Shown here piece after piece: positions 9,580 to 18,550 of a stretch of DNA of 64,000 nt; position 1 is the stretch's first letter; the number at the start of each line of letters is the position of its first letter. The position numbers were made by a program, and so were the translations under genes. Origin of the DNA: CAZOVB01 sp964583095 (lineage in GTDB: Bacteria; Planctomycetota; Phycisphaerae; SM23-33); assembly GCA_964583095.1 (NCBI GenBank), contig CAZOVB010000001.1:62001-126000 (forward strand). Reading direction: 5' to 3'. The notes below the pieces were generated by a model. The model searched no databases. It saw only the letters and a list, made by a program, of their open reading frames with translations, and was not told the origin of the DNA.

Positions 9580-10608
9580 TTATCCGTCCATTCGAGTCAG
9601 GGCCCCCTCCAGAACGCTGCGACAGACATCACAGGCTTGGCACGCGCGGCCGCAGCGGGTGGTGCGATCGAAGAAATCTTCTGGAATGCTCCCCGCGTCG
9701 ATCACGTAGGGCGCCAAGGCCGGGCCAAACCCCGGTTCGAGCAGGTCCAGCAGGTTGCCTCGGTACTGTCCTCGTGTATAAGCATCCACCACCATTCGCG
9801 GGTGCTGGTGCATGCGCGTGGCCAGCTTCACAACGTCAAAGAGTCCTTCGTAGTGATGAAGGTCCTCGGGGCGGACCCAACTGGCCTGGAGAATCATGGG
9901 CCAGTTCTTCCGGTCCTTCAACAGACGCCAGCAGGCGGTGGGAACAAATCCCTTCAGGTTCCGACGCTCATCGATTCCCGCATCGTGGGCCACCAGGTTG
10001 TCATGGAAGCTCTGGCTGGAGCAATGGGCGAAACAGCCGCTGTTGGCGAGCATCAGTAGTTTCTTGTTGTGAGACCGGGCCCAGTTGACCAGTTGCCCGA
10101 TCCGCTTCAAGTCACGATTCCACTCGCGCTGAACGTAGAAACTGTCAAAGAGATCGGCCAGTTGCTCCATGCCCTGAACCGTGCCGATTAGCATGTTCAC
10201 CGAGGCCCGGACCTCCACTTCCGGATGGGTCTGGCCGACCACATGGGCTATGAACGGAGAAGTGGTGGTGATCACATCCACGCCCCCCACCACTTCCCGC
10301 AGATGATCCAGAACGCTCACGACCCGGTGGGCCAGTGCCTCGCTGACGGCTTCTTCGCCGTAGCAGGCGGCATTGAAGAGAAGGTCCAGCTTCAGACCCA
10401 TCTGCCGGATTTCCTGAAGATCCTCCTCCAGGCGGCGCTGGGCGCTCCAGTCGGTATAGCCCCGCCGGCTTGCCAGGGCGGCCCGGCCCGAGGGCATGTC
10501 GCCCCAGGGGAAGTAGACCTCGGCCAAATGCTCGCGGTAGTCGCGAACCAATGCAGCAAAAGGCTCCTGGCCCGGGTCGGCAAGCTGGTATCCCACTGCG
10601 AATTTCAT
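9580..10608 (-). CDS. Peptidase U32-like (UbiU/UbiV-type) cysteine-rich protein
   Basis: 342 residues with a TIM-barrel-like pattern resembling the U32 family. That family includes UbiU/UbiV and TrhP, where conserved cysteines bind an Fe-S cluster for hydroxylation chemistry. Here Cys pairs occur in NSGCFAHC and in a C-terminal CGRACQACDVC, which is denser than in standard U32 proteins. GGAGGT four bases before the ATG sets the start. It is the last gene of an operon, 18 bp after the QueG-like Fe-S protein and behind an IclR regulator. The function is unknown; an anaerobic Fe-S-dependent modification or demodification is inferred. The family assignment is by pattern only. Confidence 0.65.
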   Translation of the reverse strand: MKFAVGYQLADPGQEPFAALVRDYREHLAEVYFPWGDMPSGRAALASRRGYTDWSAQRRLEEDLQEIRQMGLKLDLLFNAACYGEEAVSEALAHRVVSVLDHLREVVGGVDVITTTSPFIAHVVGQTHPEVEVRASVNMLIGTVQGMEQLADLFDSFYVQREWNRDLKRIGQLVNWARSHNKKLLMLANSGCFAHCSSQSFHDNLVAHDAGIDERRNLKGFVPTACWRLLKDRKNWPMILQASWVRPEDLHHYEGLFDVVKLATRMHQHPRMVVDAYTRGQYRGNLLDLLEPGFGPALAPYVIDAGSIPEDFFDRTTRCGRACQACDVCRSVLEGALTRMDG

Positions 10609-10626
10609 CCGGACCTCCGTATCGGG

Positions 10627-11634
10627 TCAGTCCGTCTCGGAATCATCGGTGCTCTGGGTGAGCCCGGTTTCCGGCTCCGGCTGGGACCAGTCGACCGTCC
10701 AGGGCTTGCGACGCCGGAAATCGCTGTGGAACTTGTTGTCGACCACGCCGCGCTTTTCCATGGAGATCATGCAGGCCCGCGTGCAGCCTCGACTGCCGCA
10801 GACCGCCTGGCCGGTGTTGTACAGGTTGCGCGGCTTCTTCTTGAAGGGCGACCACCAGCCGGGCTTGGCCGTCGGGCCCCAGGGCATGTAGTTCTCTTCT
10901 TCGGAAACCGATTCATCCAGTACGGCACCCTTAAAGGCGACGTTGCACTTCTGGCAGTCGATGTCCATCCACTCGACCTCTCGACCGGCCAGGTTTACCT
11001 TGACCGTCTTGGTCGGGTCGAACGCCTCGCCCGGGCAATCGCGGACACAGGCCAGGCAGCGATTGCACAGCGGCTGGCCGTCGTAGATCGGGTCCGGCTC
11101 CAGGGCGGCCTCGGTCAGTATGATGCCCACACGCTGGCGCGGACCGAACCGCTTGGTCAGGAACATCTTGGAAAAGCCAATCTCCCCAAGCCCGGCCAGA
11201 TAGCCGGCGATGCGGAGGTTGACCATTACGTCAGGCCTTGCCCTGCCCGGCGCTACCGGCCGCGATATCTGTTTGCGATCGTTGCCGACATTATCTATCG
11301 CCCGCCAGTCGCTCTGGTGACCGTAGGGAATCGCCTCGTAGCCGTAGTCTTCGATGTACCGTGAGATGTTGATCACCGTCATGGGCATATACAGGTAGGT
11401 GATCCCGCCGTAGCCCATGGCTGAGTAGTTGGAGAAGAACGTGCCTTCCTCCACCCCTCGCAGACTTCCCCGCATGACGCGAAACGCCATCGCGATCACG
11501 CTCTTGCACTCGGGCATGATCTGCCGGGGGTCCTGCTGGATAGGCGCCCCCTCCCATCGCTCGATATTGCCGATCGAGACCAGGTCGGCTCCCTGGGCCA
11601 GTGCGAATTTCTTGACGTCCTCTGCTCTCAGCAT
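10627..11634 (-). CDS. QueG-like 4Fe-4S reductase-family protein
   Basis: 335 residues. The N-terminal half resembles epoxyqueuosine reductase and reductive-dehalogenase-like proteins (GADLVSIGNIERWEG, then AGLGEIGFSKMFLT). A ferredoxin motif CNRCLACVRDCP lies near residue 185, and further cysteines follow in CQKC and CGSRGCTRAC, enough for a second cluster. No signal peptide, so cytoplasmic. Its start overlaps the end of the IclR gene by 7 bp, indicating translational coupling. QueG itself reduces epoxyqueuosine in tRNA using cobalamin; this one differs in length and C-terminus and lies with no queuosine genes. The substrate is unknown. Confidence 0.75.
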   Translation of the reverse strand: MLRAEDVKKFALAQGADLVSIGNIERWEGAPIQQDPRQIMPECKSVIAMAFRVMRGSLRGVEEGTFFSNYSAMGYGGITYLYMPMTVINISRYIEDYGYEAIPYGHQSDWRAIDNVGNDRKQISRPVAPGRARPDVMVNLRIAGYLAGLGEIGFSKMFLTKRFGPRQRVGIILTEAALEPDPIYDGQPLCNRCLACVRDCPGEAFDPTKTVKVNLAGREVEWMDIDCQKCNVAFKGAVLDESVSEEENYMPWGPTAKPGWWSPFKKKPRNLYNTGQAVCGSRGCTRACMISMEKRGVVDNKFHSDFRRRKPWTVDWSQPEPETGLTQSTDDSETD

Positions 11635-12419
11635 TGCAGCATCTCCTCAGGTGAGTTTGTGTCGGATTCCCGGCCCAGTGTCGCGGCCCGAAAACGTAGA
11701 TCCTTGATTATCTGTTCCTGCACGTCTTGTTCGGTGGGCGAAGCTTCGGCCGGAAGGGAAAGGCCCATCACTCCCAGCAATTCGTGGTGATTCGAGAGAA
11801 TAGGAACGGCCACGCGAAACCCTTTTCCCCCGGCGCCCCGCATGGCCACCGCGCCGCGTCTGCGAGCCCGGGCAAGGAAATCCGCCAACTGCTCGGGGCT
11901 GTCCCAATGGGCCGTAGCGAACTCCTCGAACGGATAGCCGCGAAGATACGCCTGCCGTTGCGTAGCGGGCCAGAAGGCCTGAAACGCCAGCGCACTGGCC
12001 GAGGTGTAAGGAGCCATTACCTGGTGGCCTGGCTCTTCGACCAAGCCGGGCATCTCGGGACTGACTCGGAGCCTGGCCACGATCTCGCGCCCCATGCTCT
12101 CGCTGAGCGTTCCGGTCCCGGCCGGGTAGTCGCCCTGGAGTTCCTCCAGCGCTTCTCGACCCCGCTGGAGCAGATCCCGCCGGCGACGTCGTTCGGAGAG
12201 TTCTTCCAGCCGGCGACCGAGTTGATATTTGGCTCCGCGGCCGGGTTTGTGAAGATAACCGCCAGAAGCAAGCGTCCGCGCGAGATTGTGCACGGTCGTG
12301 GTCCCGAGGTGCATCTGTCCGGCCAGTTCGGTCAGCGTCAGGCCCGACTCACTGGCGCCCACGCGATCGAGAATCTCCATAGCCCGCAGAACGGATTGTA
12401 CTTGTGCTTTGCCTGCCAT
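11628..12419 (-). CDS. IclR-family transcriptional regulator
   Basis: 263 residues. The N-terminal winged helix (QSVLRAMEILDRVGASESGLTLTELA) is followed by the IclR effector domain (about 80-250, with MAPYTSASALAFQAF and RVAVPILSNHHELLGVMGLS). IclR proteins sense small metabolites and usually control adjacent catabolic genes. It leads the operon with the QueG-like and U32-like genes, and overlaps the former by 7 bp. Two overlapping palindromes lie between its promoter and its start, so autoregulation of the whole operon is likely. There is no clear ribosome-binding site before the ATG because the operator occupies that space. Confidence 0.9.
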   Translation of the reverse strand: MAGKAQVQSVLRAMEILDRVGASESGLTLTELAGQMHLGTTTVHNLARTLASGGYLHKPGRGAKYQLGRRLEELSERRRRRDLLQRGREALEELQGDYPAGTGTLSESMGREIVARLRVSPEMPGLVEEPGHQVMAPYTSASALAFQAFWPATQRQAYLRGYPFEEFATAHWDSPEQLADFLARARRRGAVAMRGAGGKGFRVAVPILSNHHELLGVMGLSLPAEASPTEQDVQEQIIKDLRFRAATLGRESDTNSPEEMLQC

Positions 12420-12421
12420 AA

Positions 12422-12448
12422 TTCATCATTGATGAACTAAAGTTCATC
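12422..12448. promoter_or_regulatory. Two overlapping perfect palindromes, candidate IclR operator
   Basis: TTCATCA-T-TGATGAA (12422-12436) and GATGAACT-AA-AGTTCATC (12431-12448) are both perfect inverted repeats and share six bases. They sit between the -10 box of the operon promoter and the start codon at 12419, so a bound protein would cover the transcription start. This arrangement fits a repressor-type IclR site; binding is inferred. Confidence 0.65.
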
Positions 12449-12457
12449 CTGATGTCG

Positions 12458-12487
12458 AATATAGCAAAACACGGCCGGAGTGGTCAA
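12458..12487 (-). promoter_or_regulatory. Sigma70-type promoter of the IclR operon
   Basis: On the minus strand TTGACC (12487-12482) and TATATT (12463-12458) are 18 bp apart. The predicted start of transcription, about 12450, falls at the upstream edge of the palindromes. Confidence 0.6.
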
Positions 12488-12572
12488 GCGGTAACTGATA
12501 AATACGAGCCCGGTTCTGTCCCCCCTGGGCAGGGCAAGGCCTGGATCCTGCCGGGCCGGTTGCGACAATGGC

Positions 12573-15503
12573 TCAGCGAGAGGCTTCGAGTTCCAGGTGC
12601 CGGCGGAGGAATTGGCCGGTGTAGGAATCCGGGTTGTCCGCGACGTCTTCAGGCGTGCCCTCGGCGATGACGCGTCCACCCCCGGCCCCGCCTTCGGGAC
12701 CGAGGTCGACGATCCAGTCAGCACACTTGATCACGTCCAGGTTATGCTCGATGACGATGATCGTGTTGCCCATGTCGGCCAGGCGGTTGAGTACGTTGAG
12801 CAGATTGTGAATGTCGGCAAAGTGCAGCCCCGTGGTCGGCTCGTCCAGCACGTAGAGCGTATGGCCCGTGGCCGTCTTGCCCAGTTCCGAAGCCAGCTTG
12901 ACCCGCTGGGCCTCGCCGCCGGAAAGCGTCGTCGAACTCTGGCCGAGTTGGACGTAGCTGAGGCCCACGTCATTGAGAGCCTTGAGAAGCTGCTTGGTCT
13001 TGGGGAAGCTGTCGAAAAAGGCCAATGCGTCTTCGACACGCATCTCCAGAACGTCGGCGATCGTCTTGCCCTTGTAGCGGACCTCCAGCGTCTCGCGATT
13101 ATAGCGTGCGCCCTTGCATTCCTGGCAGGTGACGAATACGTCCGGCAGGAAATGCATCTCGATCCGCTTGGTGCCCTGACCCTGGCAGGCTTCGCAGCGG
13201 CCGCCCTTGACGTTGAAGCTGAACCGCCCCGGCTTGTACCCGCGGATCTTGGCCTCGCGCGTCTTGGCAAAAAGCTGACGGATCTGGTCGAACACGCCGG
13301 TATATGTGGCCGGGTTGCTCCGCGGCGTGCGCCCGATCGCCGACTGGTCGATCTCGATGACCTTGTCGATCCTTCCCAGGCCAAGGATCTTATCATGCTC
13401 GCCGGGCTTTTCCTTGGCCCCGTGAACGCGTCTCTTCAATGCCCGCAGCAACGTCTGGTTGACCAGCGTACTCTTGCCGCTGCCCGATACCCCCGTCACG
13501 CAAAGAATCCCTCCCAGCGGGAATTTCACCGACAGATCCTGAAGGTTGTGCTCACGGCAACCGCGAATCTCGATCACTTTCCGCTGTGAGAGCTTCCGCC
13601 TCCGGGGGGGTGTTTCGATTTTCATGCGCCCTGAAAGATACTTGCCCGTGATGGAGGCCTCGGAGTCGCAGATCTCCTCCACCGTGCCCTGGGCAACGAC
13701 CTTCCCGCCGTGCTTGCCCGCGGCCGGGCCCATGTCGATCACCTGATCGGCCGAGCGAATCGTGTCCTCGTCGTGCTCGACCACGATCACCGTGTTGCCG
13801 ATATCCCTCAGGTGCGTCAGCGTTCGGATCAGACGCTCGTTGTCCCGCTGATGCAGCCCGATTGTCGGCTCATCCAGCACGTAGCAAACCCCCACCAATC
13901 CGCTGCCGACCTGCGTGGCCAGGCGGATCCGCTGGGCCTCGCCGCCCGAAAGCGTCGCAGCCGTGCGGTTGAGCGAAATATAGTCCAGCCCCACATCGGC
14001 CAGGAAACGCAGGCGATGGCGAATCTCCCGCAGGATGGTATCGGCAATCTGCGTTCGCTCCGTGTCCAGTTCCAGCGAGGCGAAGTACTCCAGGGCCTCA
14101 CTGATCGACATCTCCGTCACATCCTGGATGTTCCTGTCCCCCACCGTCACCGCCAGGCTGGCCGGTTTGAGACGCGCTCCTTTGCACTCCGGGCAAGCCT
14201 GCTCGGACATGTACCCATGAAGCCGCGCCTTGACGTACTCGCTGTCGGTCTTGTTCCAGCGGCGGTTGAGGTTGGGAATCACCCCTTCCCAGTTGGCGGA
14301 CTTATCGCCCTGCATCAGCTTTTTGCGCTGGTCGGTCGTCAAGTCCGCAAACGGCGTTGCGGGGTTCACGTCGAACCGCCGACAGTACTGGCGGATCAGT
14401 CGATTGTAGAAAATATTCATCCGCCGCCCGCCGTGACGCCAGGCATCGATGGCCCCGTTGGACAGGCTCAGGGACGGATCGGGGACGATCAGCTCCGGGT
14501 CGAACTCCAGAATCGTCCCCAGGCCGTCGCAACTGTCGCATGCTCCATAGGGAGAGTTGAAGCTGAACATTCGCGGAGCCAGTTCTTCCAGGTTCGCCTC
14601 GCTGTGATGCGGACAGGCATAGGTCCCGCTGAAGAGCCGATCCTTCCAGGTGGCCTGACCTTGTTCGTCCCGCTGCTCGTAGGTGATCACGACCAGCCCG
14701 TTGGCAAGCCCAAGAGCGGTTTCGATGCTGTCCGAGAGCCGGATCTTCACCGTGGGCTTGAGAATCAGCCGGTCCACCACCACCTCGATGGTGTGCTTCT
14801 TGTTCTTGCCCAACTCGGGCAGATCCTTCAAATCGTGGATCTCCCCGTCGATCCGAACCCGGACGTACCCCTCGCGCTGCACGTGGGAGAGCAGTTGCTC
14901 GTGCTTGCCCTTCTGGCCGCGAACGACCGGAGCCAGCACCATGAACCGCGTCCCCTCGGGCATCTCGAAGAGCGTATCGACCATCTGGCTGACGGTCTGG
15001 CTGGTGATCTGCCGCCCGCAGATCCAGCAGTGCGGAATACCCACCCGTGCAAAGAGCAGCCGGAGGTAGTCGTAGATCTCCGTGATCGTCGCTACCGTCG
15101 AACGCGGATTGGCGCTGCCGCTTCGCTGCTCGATGGCCACCGTGGGCGGCAACCCCTCGATGTGCTCCACGTCCGGCTTGGAAAGCTGCTCCAGGAACTG
15201 CCTCGCATACGCCGACAGGCTCTCCACGTACTTCCGCTGCCCCTCGGCATAGAGCGTGTCGAAAGCCAGCGAACTCTTTCCCGACCCGCTGAGGCCCGTC
15301 ACTACGACCATGCGGTCGCGAGGAATCTTCACGTTCACGCCCTGAAGATTGTGCTCCTTGGCCCCCAGAACCACGATCTCACGGGAGGGATCTCCCGCCA
15401 GGGCCAATTTCCGAACGCCGGTTTCTGCGCGATCCACCGGCCGGGCCGCTCGCGAAGCAACCTTCTTCTTTTTCTTCCGGGCTGTAGTCTTGGATTTTGC
15501 CAT
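12573..15503 (-). CDS. uvrA: Excinuclease ABC subunit A
   Basis: 976 residues, close to the usual UvrA length. It is the DNA-damage recognition ATPase of nucleotide excision repair. Two ABC ATPase modules are present: Walker A GLSGSGKS in the first and GVSGSGKS in the second, with two LSGGEAQR signatures. Zinc-binding cysteines are seen in CWICGRQ, CDSCDGLG and CEACQGQG. The N-terminus carries a Lys-rich extension (RKKKKK). The ATG at 15503 is preferred over an upstream in-frame GTG because that GTG lies within the promoter. No SOS-type operator was recognised and no uvrB or uvrC is linked. Confidence 0.97.
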   Translation of the reverse strand: MAKSKTTARKKKKKVASRAARPVDRAETGVRKLALAGDPSREIVVLGAKEHNLQGVNVKIPRDRMVVVTGLSGSGKSSLAFDTLYAEGQRKYVESLSAYARQFLEQLSKPDVEHIEGLPPTVAIEQRSGSANPRSTVATITEIYDYLRLLFARVGIPHCWICGRQITSQTVSQMVDTLFEMPEGTRFMVLAPVVRGQKGKHEQLLSHVQREGYVRVRIDGEIHDLKDLPELGKNKKHTIEVVVDRLILKPTVKIRLSDSIETALGLANGLVVITYEQRDEQGQATWKDRLFSGTYACPHHSEANLEELAPRMFSFNSPYGACDSCDGLGTILEFDPELIVPDPSLSLSNGAIDAWRHGGRRMNIFYNRLIRQYCRRFDVNPATPFADLTTDQRKKLMQGDKSANWEGVIPNLNRRWNKTDSEYVKARLHGYMSEQACPECKGARLKPASLAVTVGDRNIQDVTEMSISEALEYFASLELDTERTQIADTILREIRHRLRFLADVGLDYISLNRTAATLSGGEAQRIRLATQVGSGLVGVCYVLDEPTIGLHQRDNERLIRTLTHLRDIGNTVIVVEHDEDTIRSADQVIDMGPAAGKHGGKVVAQGTVEEICDSEASITGKYLSGRMKIETPPRRRKLSQRKVIEIRGCREHNLQDLSVKFPLGGILCVTGVSGSGKSTLVNQTLLRALKRRVHGAKEKPGEHDKILGLGRIDKVIEIDQSAIGRTPRSNPATYTGVFDQIRQLFAKTREAKIRGYKPGRFSFNVKGGRCEACQGQGTKRIEMHFLPDVFVTCQECKGARYNRETLEVRYKGKTIADVLEMRVEDALAFFDSFPKTKQLLKALNDVGLSYVQLGQSSTTLSGGEAQRVKLASELGKTATGHTLYVLDEPTTGLHFADIHNLLNVLNRLADMGNTIIVIEHNLDVIKCADWIVDLGPEGGAGGGRVIAEGTPEDVADNPDSYTGQFLRRHLELEASR

Positions 15504-15519
15504 GGTGACAGAAACGGAC

Positions 15520-15549
15520 AGTATAGCCCAGAGCACCCCGGGGAAACAA
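15520..15549 (-). promoter_or_regulatory. Promoter of uvrA
   Basis: On the minus strand TTGTTT (15549-15544) and TATACT (15525-15520) are 18 bp apart. Transcription would begin roughly ten bases before the ATG at 15503, giving a very short leader without a recognisable ribosome site. Confidence 0.5.
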
Positions 15550-15630
15550 GACTCTCATCACGCAGAGATGGGAAGTGCCCCCCGTGACAGGGACGCGTTT
15601 GGACCTCGTAGAATTGCCGATCCAGCCTGG

Positions 15631-15790
15631 CTAATCGCTTTCCAGTGCTCGCTCCAAAGCTGCGATCAACGTCGCTGTCGGGACCGAAGTCGTCACGGAG
15701 AACGGAACCAAACAGGGCAAGTTGGCGAATCCGGGTTCTCTGACAAAATTCGTCAATCACCTCGCGAGGAATGTCAATCCTTGCGGCCAA
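15631..15790 (-). pseudogene. Truncated MNT-type nucleotidyltransferase remnant
   Basis: From a TTG at 15790, preceded by GGAAGGTGA, the frame reads AARIDIPREVIDEFC and then LALFGSVLRDDFGPDSDVD, the start of a minimal nucleotidyltransferase (MntA/KNTase-like) domain with its GS and DxD motif. After 15665 the similarity ends at once: the expected VLVEF continuation is missing and the frame runs on as unrelated sequence into uvrA. The shifted frame ends with TLIAALERALESD and a stop at 15631. Such genes often serve as antitoxins paired with HEPN proteins; no HEPN partner is seen. Base use is less GC-rich than in its neighbours, consistent with a decayed acquired gene. Confidence 0.55.
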
Positions 15791-15903
15791 CCGTTCACCT
15801 TCCGTAACGAGAATTCGAACCGGCAAAGACGCCTGCCTTGAATTGTCAGCATTTGCCCTTCTGACCACAAGCGCAAGAACCGCCTTGTCGGAACCTTCAG
15901 CCA

Positions 15904-17334
15904 CTACGATTGGCCCGCTTCCCGCAGGGCGGCCTGAAAGTCCCGGCGGTATTGGACCCAGGCGTCGATGTCCGCCCCGAAATCCTGCCCGGTGATCTGC
16001 TTCAGGGATTCAAAGGCCGGGAAAAAGCGGCCCTGATCCTGAAGGTAATCAATCAGCACCCACGCGGCCCGGGGGTGGCGGATCTTGCCCAGGGCCCGAA
16101 CCGCGTGGATCCGCAAATTGGCCTCGGTAGCGTCTGCAGTCATGAGCTTCGCCAGCGGAGCGATGCACTCGCTGTTGCCCATCTGCCCCATGGCCTCGAT
16201 GGCCACAAGGCGAATCCGGTCCGACTGCGAGTCCATGGACTTGTTCAGCAACTCCAGTGCCCGCGAATCGCCGATCCTGCCCAGGGCCTCCAGGGCGTTT
16301 GCGCGCACCCATTCCTGCCCCTCATCGCTCGCTACTGCCATCAATGCAGGCACAGCCGCCTTCGAGCCGATGCCCCCCAGGGCTCGCGCTGCAAGGGTTT
16401 GCGTCAAATCGTCTCCGTCCCCGAGCCGGGCGACCAGGAATTCCACGGCCATTGGGTCCCCGCTGCGCCCCAGGGCAATAAGCACGGCCTGGCGGATCTG
16501 GTTGTGATTTCCGGCCCCGGCGTAGCGTCGCATCAATGGCAGGGTCGATCGAGGCCCTGCCCGGACCGCAAAGGCTTCCATTGCAACCTGTGCCAGGCTC
16601 ACGTTGTCGCTGTCGATGAGTTTTTCGAGCTTCCGGGCCGTTCCCTCAGGAGCCTTTCCGGCCCTGGCCAACAGATAGCAGGCAGCATATCTCAGTCTCT
16701 CGTTGTCAATCTCCAGGACGTCCGCCGCCGCCTTGGCGGCTTTGAACCCTGGCTCGCTTTGCCGGCAGAGTTGCTCTGCAGCAGCGAGCTTTGCAGCCAC
16801 GGGGCCCTTGGTCAGGACCTCGGCAAGGATGTCCGGCCGGGTCCTCAGCAGCGCCGCGCATTCGGCTTCGGCACCCTTCACGGGCGAAGGCTCCAGCAGG
16901 GCTTCGCGACAATAGGGATGAACCTTCTCTCCCAATAGATAGAGAACACCAAGGGCTCGAGTCCCCGAGGTATCGCGTATGGCCTCGGCCATCTGGTCCC
17001 GCATACCGCCGCGGGACATCTTGAGCAGCCAGGGAATCACCTTCTCTGCCAGCTTCTGATCTTCCGTGATCTTCTTCACCAGGCCGTCGGGGGAGAAACC
17101 TTCGCGCGGTGCTTTCCCACGGGGTTGGACCTCTGGAATCTCTTCCCATTGCGACCGATCAGAGTTGTCCGGTGCCTCGATAACCTTCCAGAGCATCCTG
17201 CGTGTTTCGACGTCCACATCGGGCACCGGGGGTGGCCAGGACTCTTCGTTCTCCCGGGTCTCCCGGCCAGGGGGACTCTGAGCCAAAGCCCCCGAGCATA
17301 GGACCAGCAACGCAACAGCCATCTGTCTGTGCAT
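15904..17334 (-). CDS. Secreted HEAT-repeat (PBS-lyase-type) protein
   Basis: 476 residues. An N-terminal signal peptide (MAVALLVLCSGALAQ) directs export. Residues about 180-420 are a run of HEAT repeats of about 30 residues, such as AVEFLVARLGDGDDLTQTLA and ARALGGIGSKAAVPAL. HEAT solenoids are protein-binding scaffolds; they do not imply lyase activity. The C-terminus (ITGQDFGADIDAWVQYRRDF) resembles a short tail common on planctomycete repeat proteins. GGGAGGTG precedes the ATG. It is divergent from a coiled-coil lipoprotein gene across 199 bp, and both products are envelope proteins. The function is unknown. Confidence 0.85.
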   Translation of the reverse strand: MHRQMAVALLVLCSGALAQSPPGRETRENEESWPPPVPDVDVETRRMLWKVIEAPDNSDRSQWEEIPEVQPRGKAPREGFSPDGLVKKITEDQKLAEKVIPWLLKMSRGGMRDQMAEAIRDTSGTRALGVLYLLGEKVHPYCREALLEPSPVKGAEAECAALLRTRPDILAEVLTKGPVAAKLAAAEQLCRQSEPGFKAAKAAADVLEIDNERLRYAACYLLARAGKAPEGTARKLEKLIDSDNVSLAQVAMEAFAVRAGPRSTLPLMRRYAGAGNHNQIRQAVLIALGRSGDPMAVEFLVARLGDGDDLTQTLAARALGGIGSKAAVPALMAVASDEGQEWVRANALEALGRIGDSRALELLNKSMDSQSDRIRLVAIEAMGQMGNSECIAPLAKLMTADATEANLRIHAVRALGKIRHPRAAWVLIDYLQDQGRFFPAFESLKQITGQDFGADIDAWVQYRRDFQAALREAGQS

Positions 17335-17533
17335 GAGCGCACCTCCCGTCTGCGAAATTCTCTCTCACCGGGATCCCCAGTTCAACTCGTAACCAACCGT
17401 GTTGCGCGAATGTTACATCTCCGGCATCCACGCCTGGAGCCTTGCACCCGGGGCCGCTGCGCGCTAACCTGAAAAGAGAGCGTGAGCAAGTGCCCGCGAC
17501 AACAGATCACCCACTTTCCCGGGGAGTATCAAC

Positions 17534-18118
17534 ATGACCAAACGTGCGTTCTTTCTCGTACTGGCTGCCCTGTTTTTGAGCCTGGGCTGCGTCTCCCAAT
17601 CGGATCATCAGGCCGTGGTGGAGGACCTCCGCCAGACCAAGGCAGACCTGGACCTTACCCAGACCCACCTGGAGGATGCTGAGGAACAACTGGACGAAGC
17701 TCTGGGTGAAATCCAGCAGGCTCGCTTGGCCTCAGAGAATCTGGAAGCCGATCTCCAGGAGGCCCGCAAAGAAGCAGCAAAGGTTCAGGCGCTTCAGAAA
17801 GACCTTCGCCAGGTCCAGTCGACACGCACGGATCTTTCCGAGCAACTCGCCCAGGCCAAAACCCAGCAGGAGAAAACCAGCGTGCAACTCCAGCAGGTGC
17901 AGGAGCAGTTGAACCTGGCCAGGGACCAACTGAAGGCCGAAGAGACCAAGCGAAAGGACTACGAGTCCCGCGCTGCCGACTATCGTCAGGAAAAGGCCCG
18001 GATGCAACAGAAGATCGAGGACCTCGAGGAACAAATCAAGCAACTCCAGGCCGAGGTTGAACGCCTTGGCCAGAACCAGGCCGACGATCAGAACGATAAC
18101 GGCGCCGACACCCCCTGA
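17534..18118 (+). CDS. Coiled-coil lipoprotein
   Basis: 194 residues. A signal sequence ends in a lipobox (LSLGC, Cys near residue 19). The rest is almost entirely coiled coil, with Gln, Leu and Glu heptads from about residue 30 to 185, and a short polar Asp/Asn tail. GGGGAG seven bases before the ATG sets the start. It would be anchored to a membrane facing the periplasm and may act as a spacer or structural lipoprotein, similar in style to Lpp or tail-fibre-like proteins but not homologous by any motif seen. It converges on the YjbQ-family gene 12 bp away. Confidence 0.85.
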   Translation: MTKRAFFLVLAALFLSLGCVSQSDHQAVVEDLRQTKADLDLTQTHLEDAEEQLDEALGEIQQARLASENLEADLQEARKEAAKVQALQKDLRQVQSTRTDLSEQLAQAKTQQEKTSVQLQQVQEQLNLARDQLKAEETKRKDYESRAADYRQEKARMQQKIEDLEEQIKQLQAEVERLGQNQADDQNDNGADTP

Positions 18119-18130
18119 CGCCAAAGGCGA

Positions 18131-18550
18131 TCAGTCTCCCGAGACCGTTACCACGATCGTCCGGTTTCGCGGCTTGATATCGCATTCCAGGTGGAAAATC
18201 TGCTGCCAGGTGCCCAGATTCGGCTCCGCGCCGGTCACGGGGACCGTCAGTTCAGGCCCCAGCAGGGAGGCCTGAAGATGCGAATGCCCGTTGCCGTCGT
18301 GCCAGGCCTTCTCGTGGCCGTACTCGCGGCTGGGGGGAATGAGCCGATCGAGCATCTCGGGCAGATCCGCTTCCAGCCCGGGCTCGAACTCGATCATCCC
18401 GATCGTCCCTGTCGAGCCGACATTGAATATGTGGGCCGTCCCGGTTCGGATGCTTGATTCGCGTACTATGCCGGCGATCTGGCTGGTAATATCATGAATG
18501 TCCCGGTGCCCGGAGGTCCGGAGGTGGATTTCATCCTGGTAGGTGGCCAT
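18131..18550 (-). CDS. YjbQ/UPF0047 family protein
   Basis: 139 residues, the standard length. Family motifs seen are GTAHIFNVGSTGTIGMIEFEPG, then the metal-binding WHDGNGHSHLQASLLG, and a C-terminal GTWQQIFHLECD. E. coli YjbQ has weak thiamine-phosphate synthase activity and may be a promiscuous enzyme; its true role is not settled. Cytoplasmic. It is a single gene between two plus-strand genes, so context adds nothing. Confidence 0.92.
   Translation of the reverse strand: MATYQDEIHLRTSGHRDIHDITSQIAGIVRESSIRTGTAHIFNVGSTGTIGMIEFEPGLEADLPEMLDRLIPPSREYGHEKAWHDGNGHSHLQASLLGPELTVPVTGAEPNLGTWQQIFHLECDIKPRNRTIVVTVSGD

Noticed and set aside
13710..15587. Long open frame of 625 codons antisense to uvrA
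   Set aside because: It is the frame-aligned shadow of uvrA; composition is skewed and no domain is visible, while the opposite strand encodes full UvrA.
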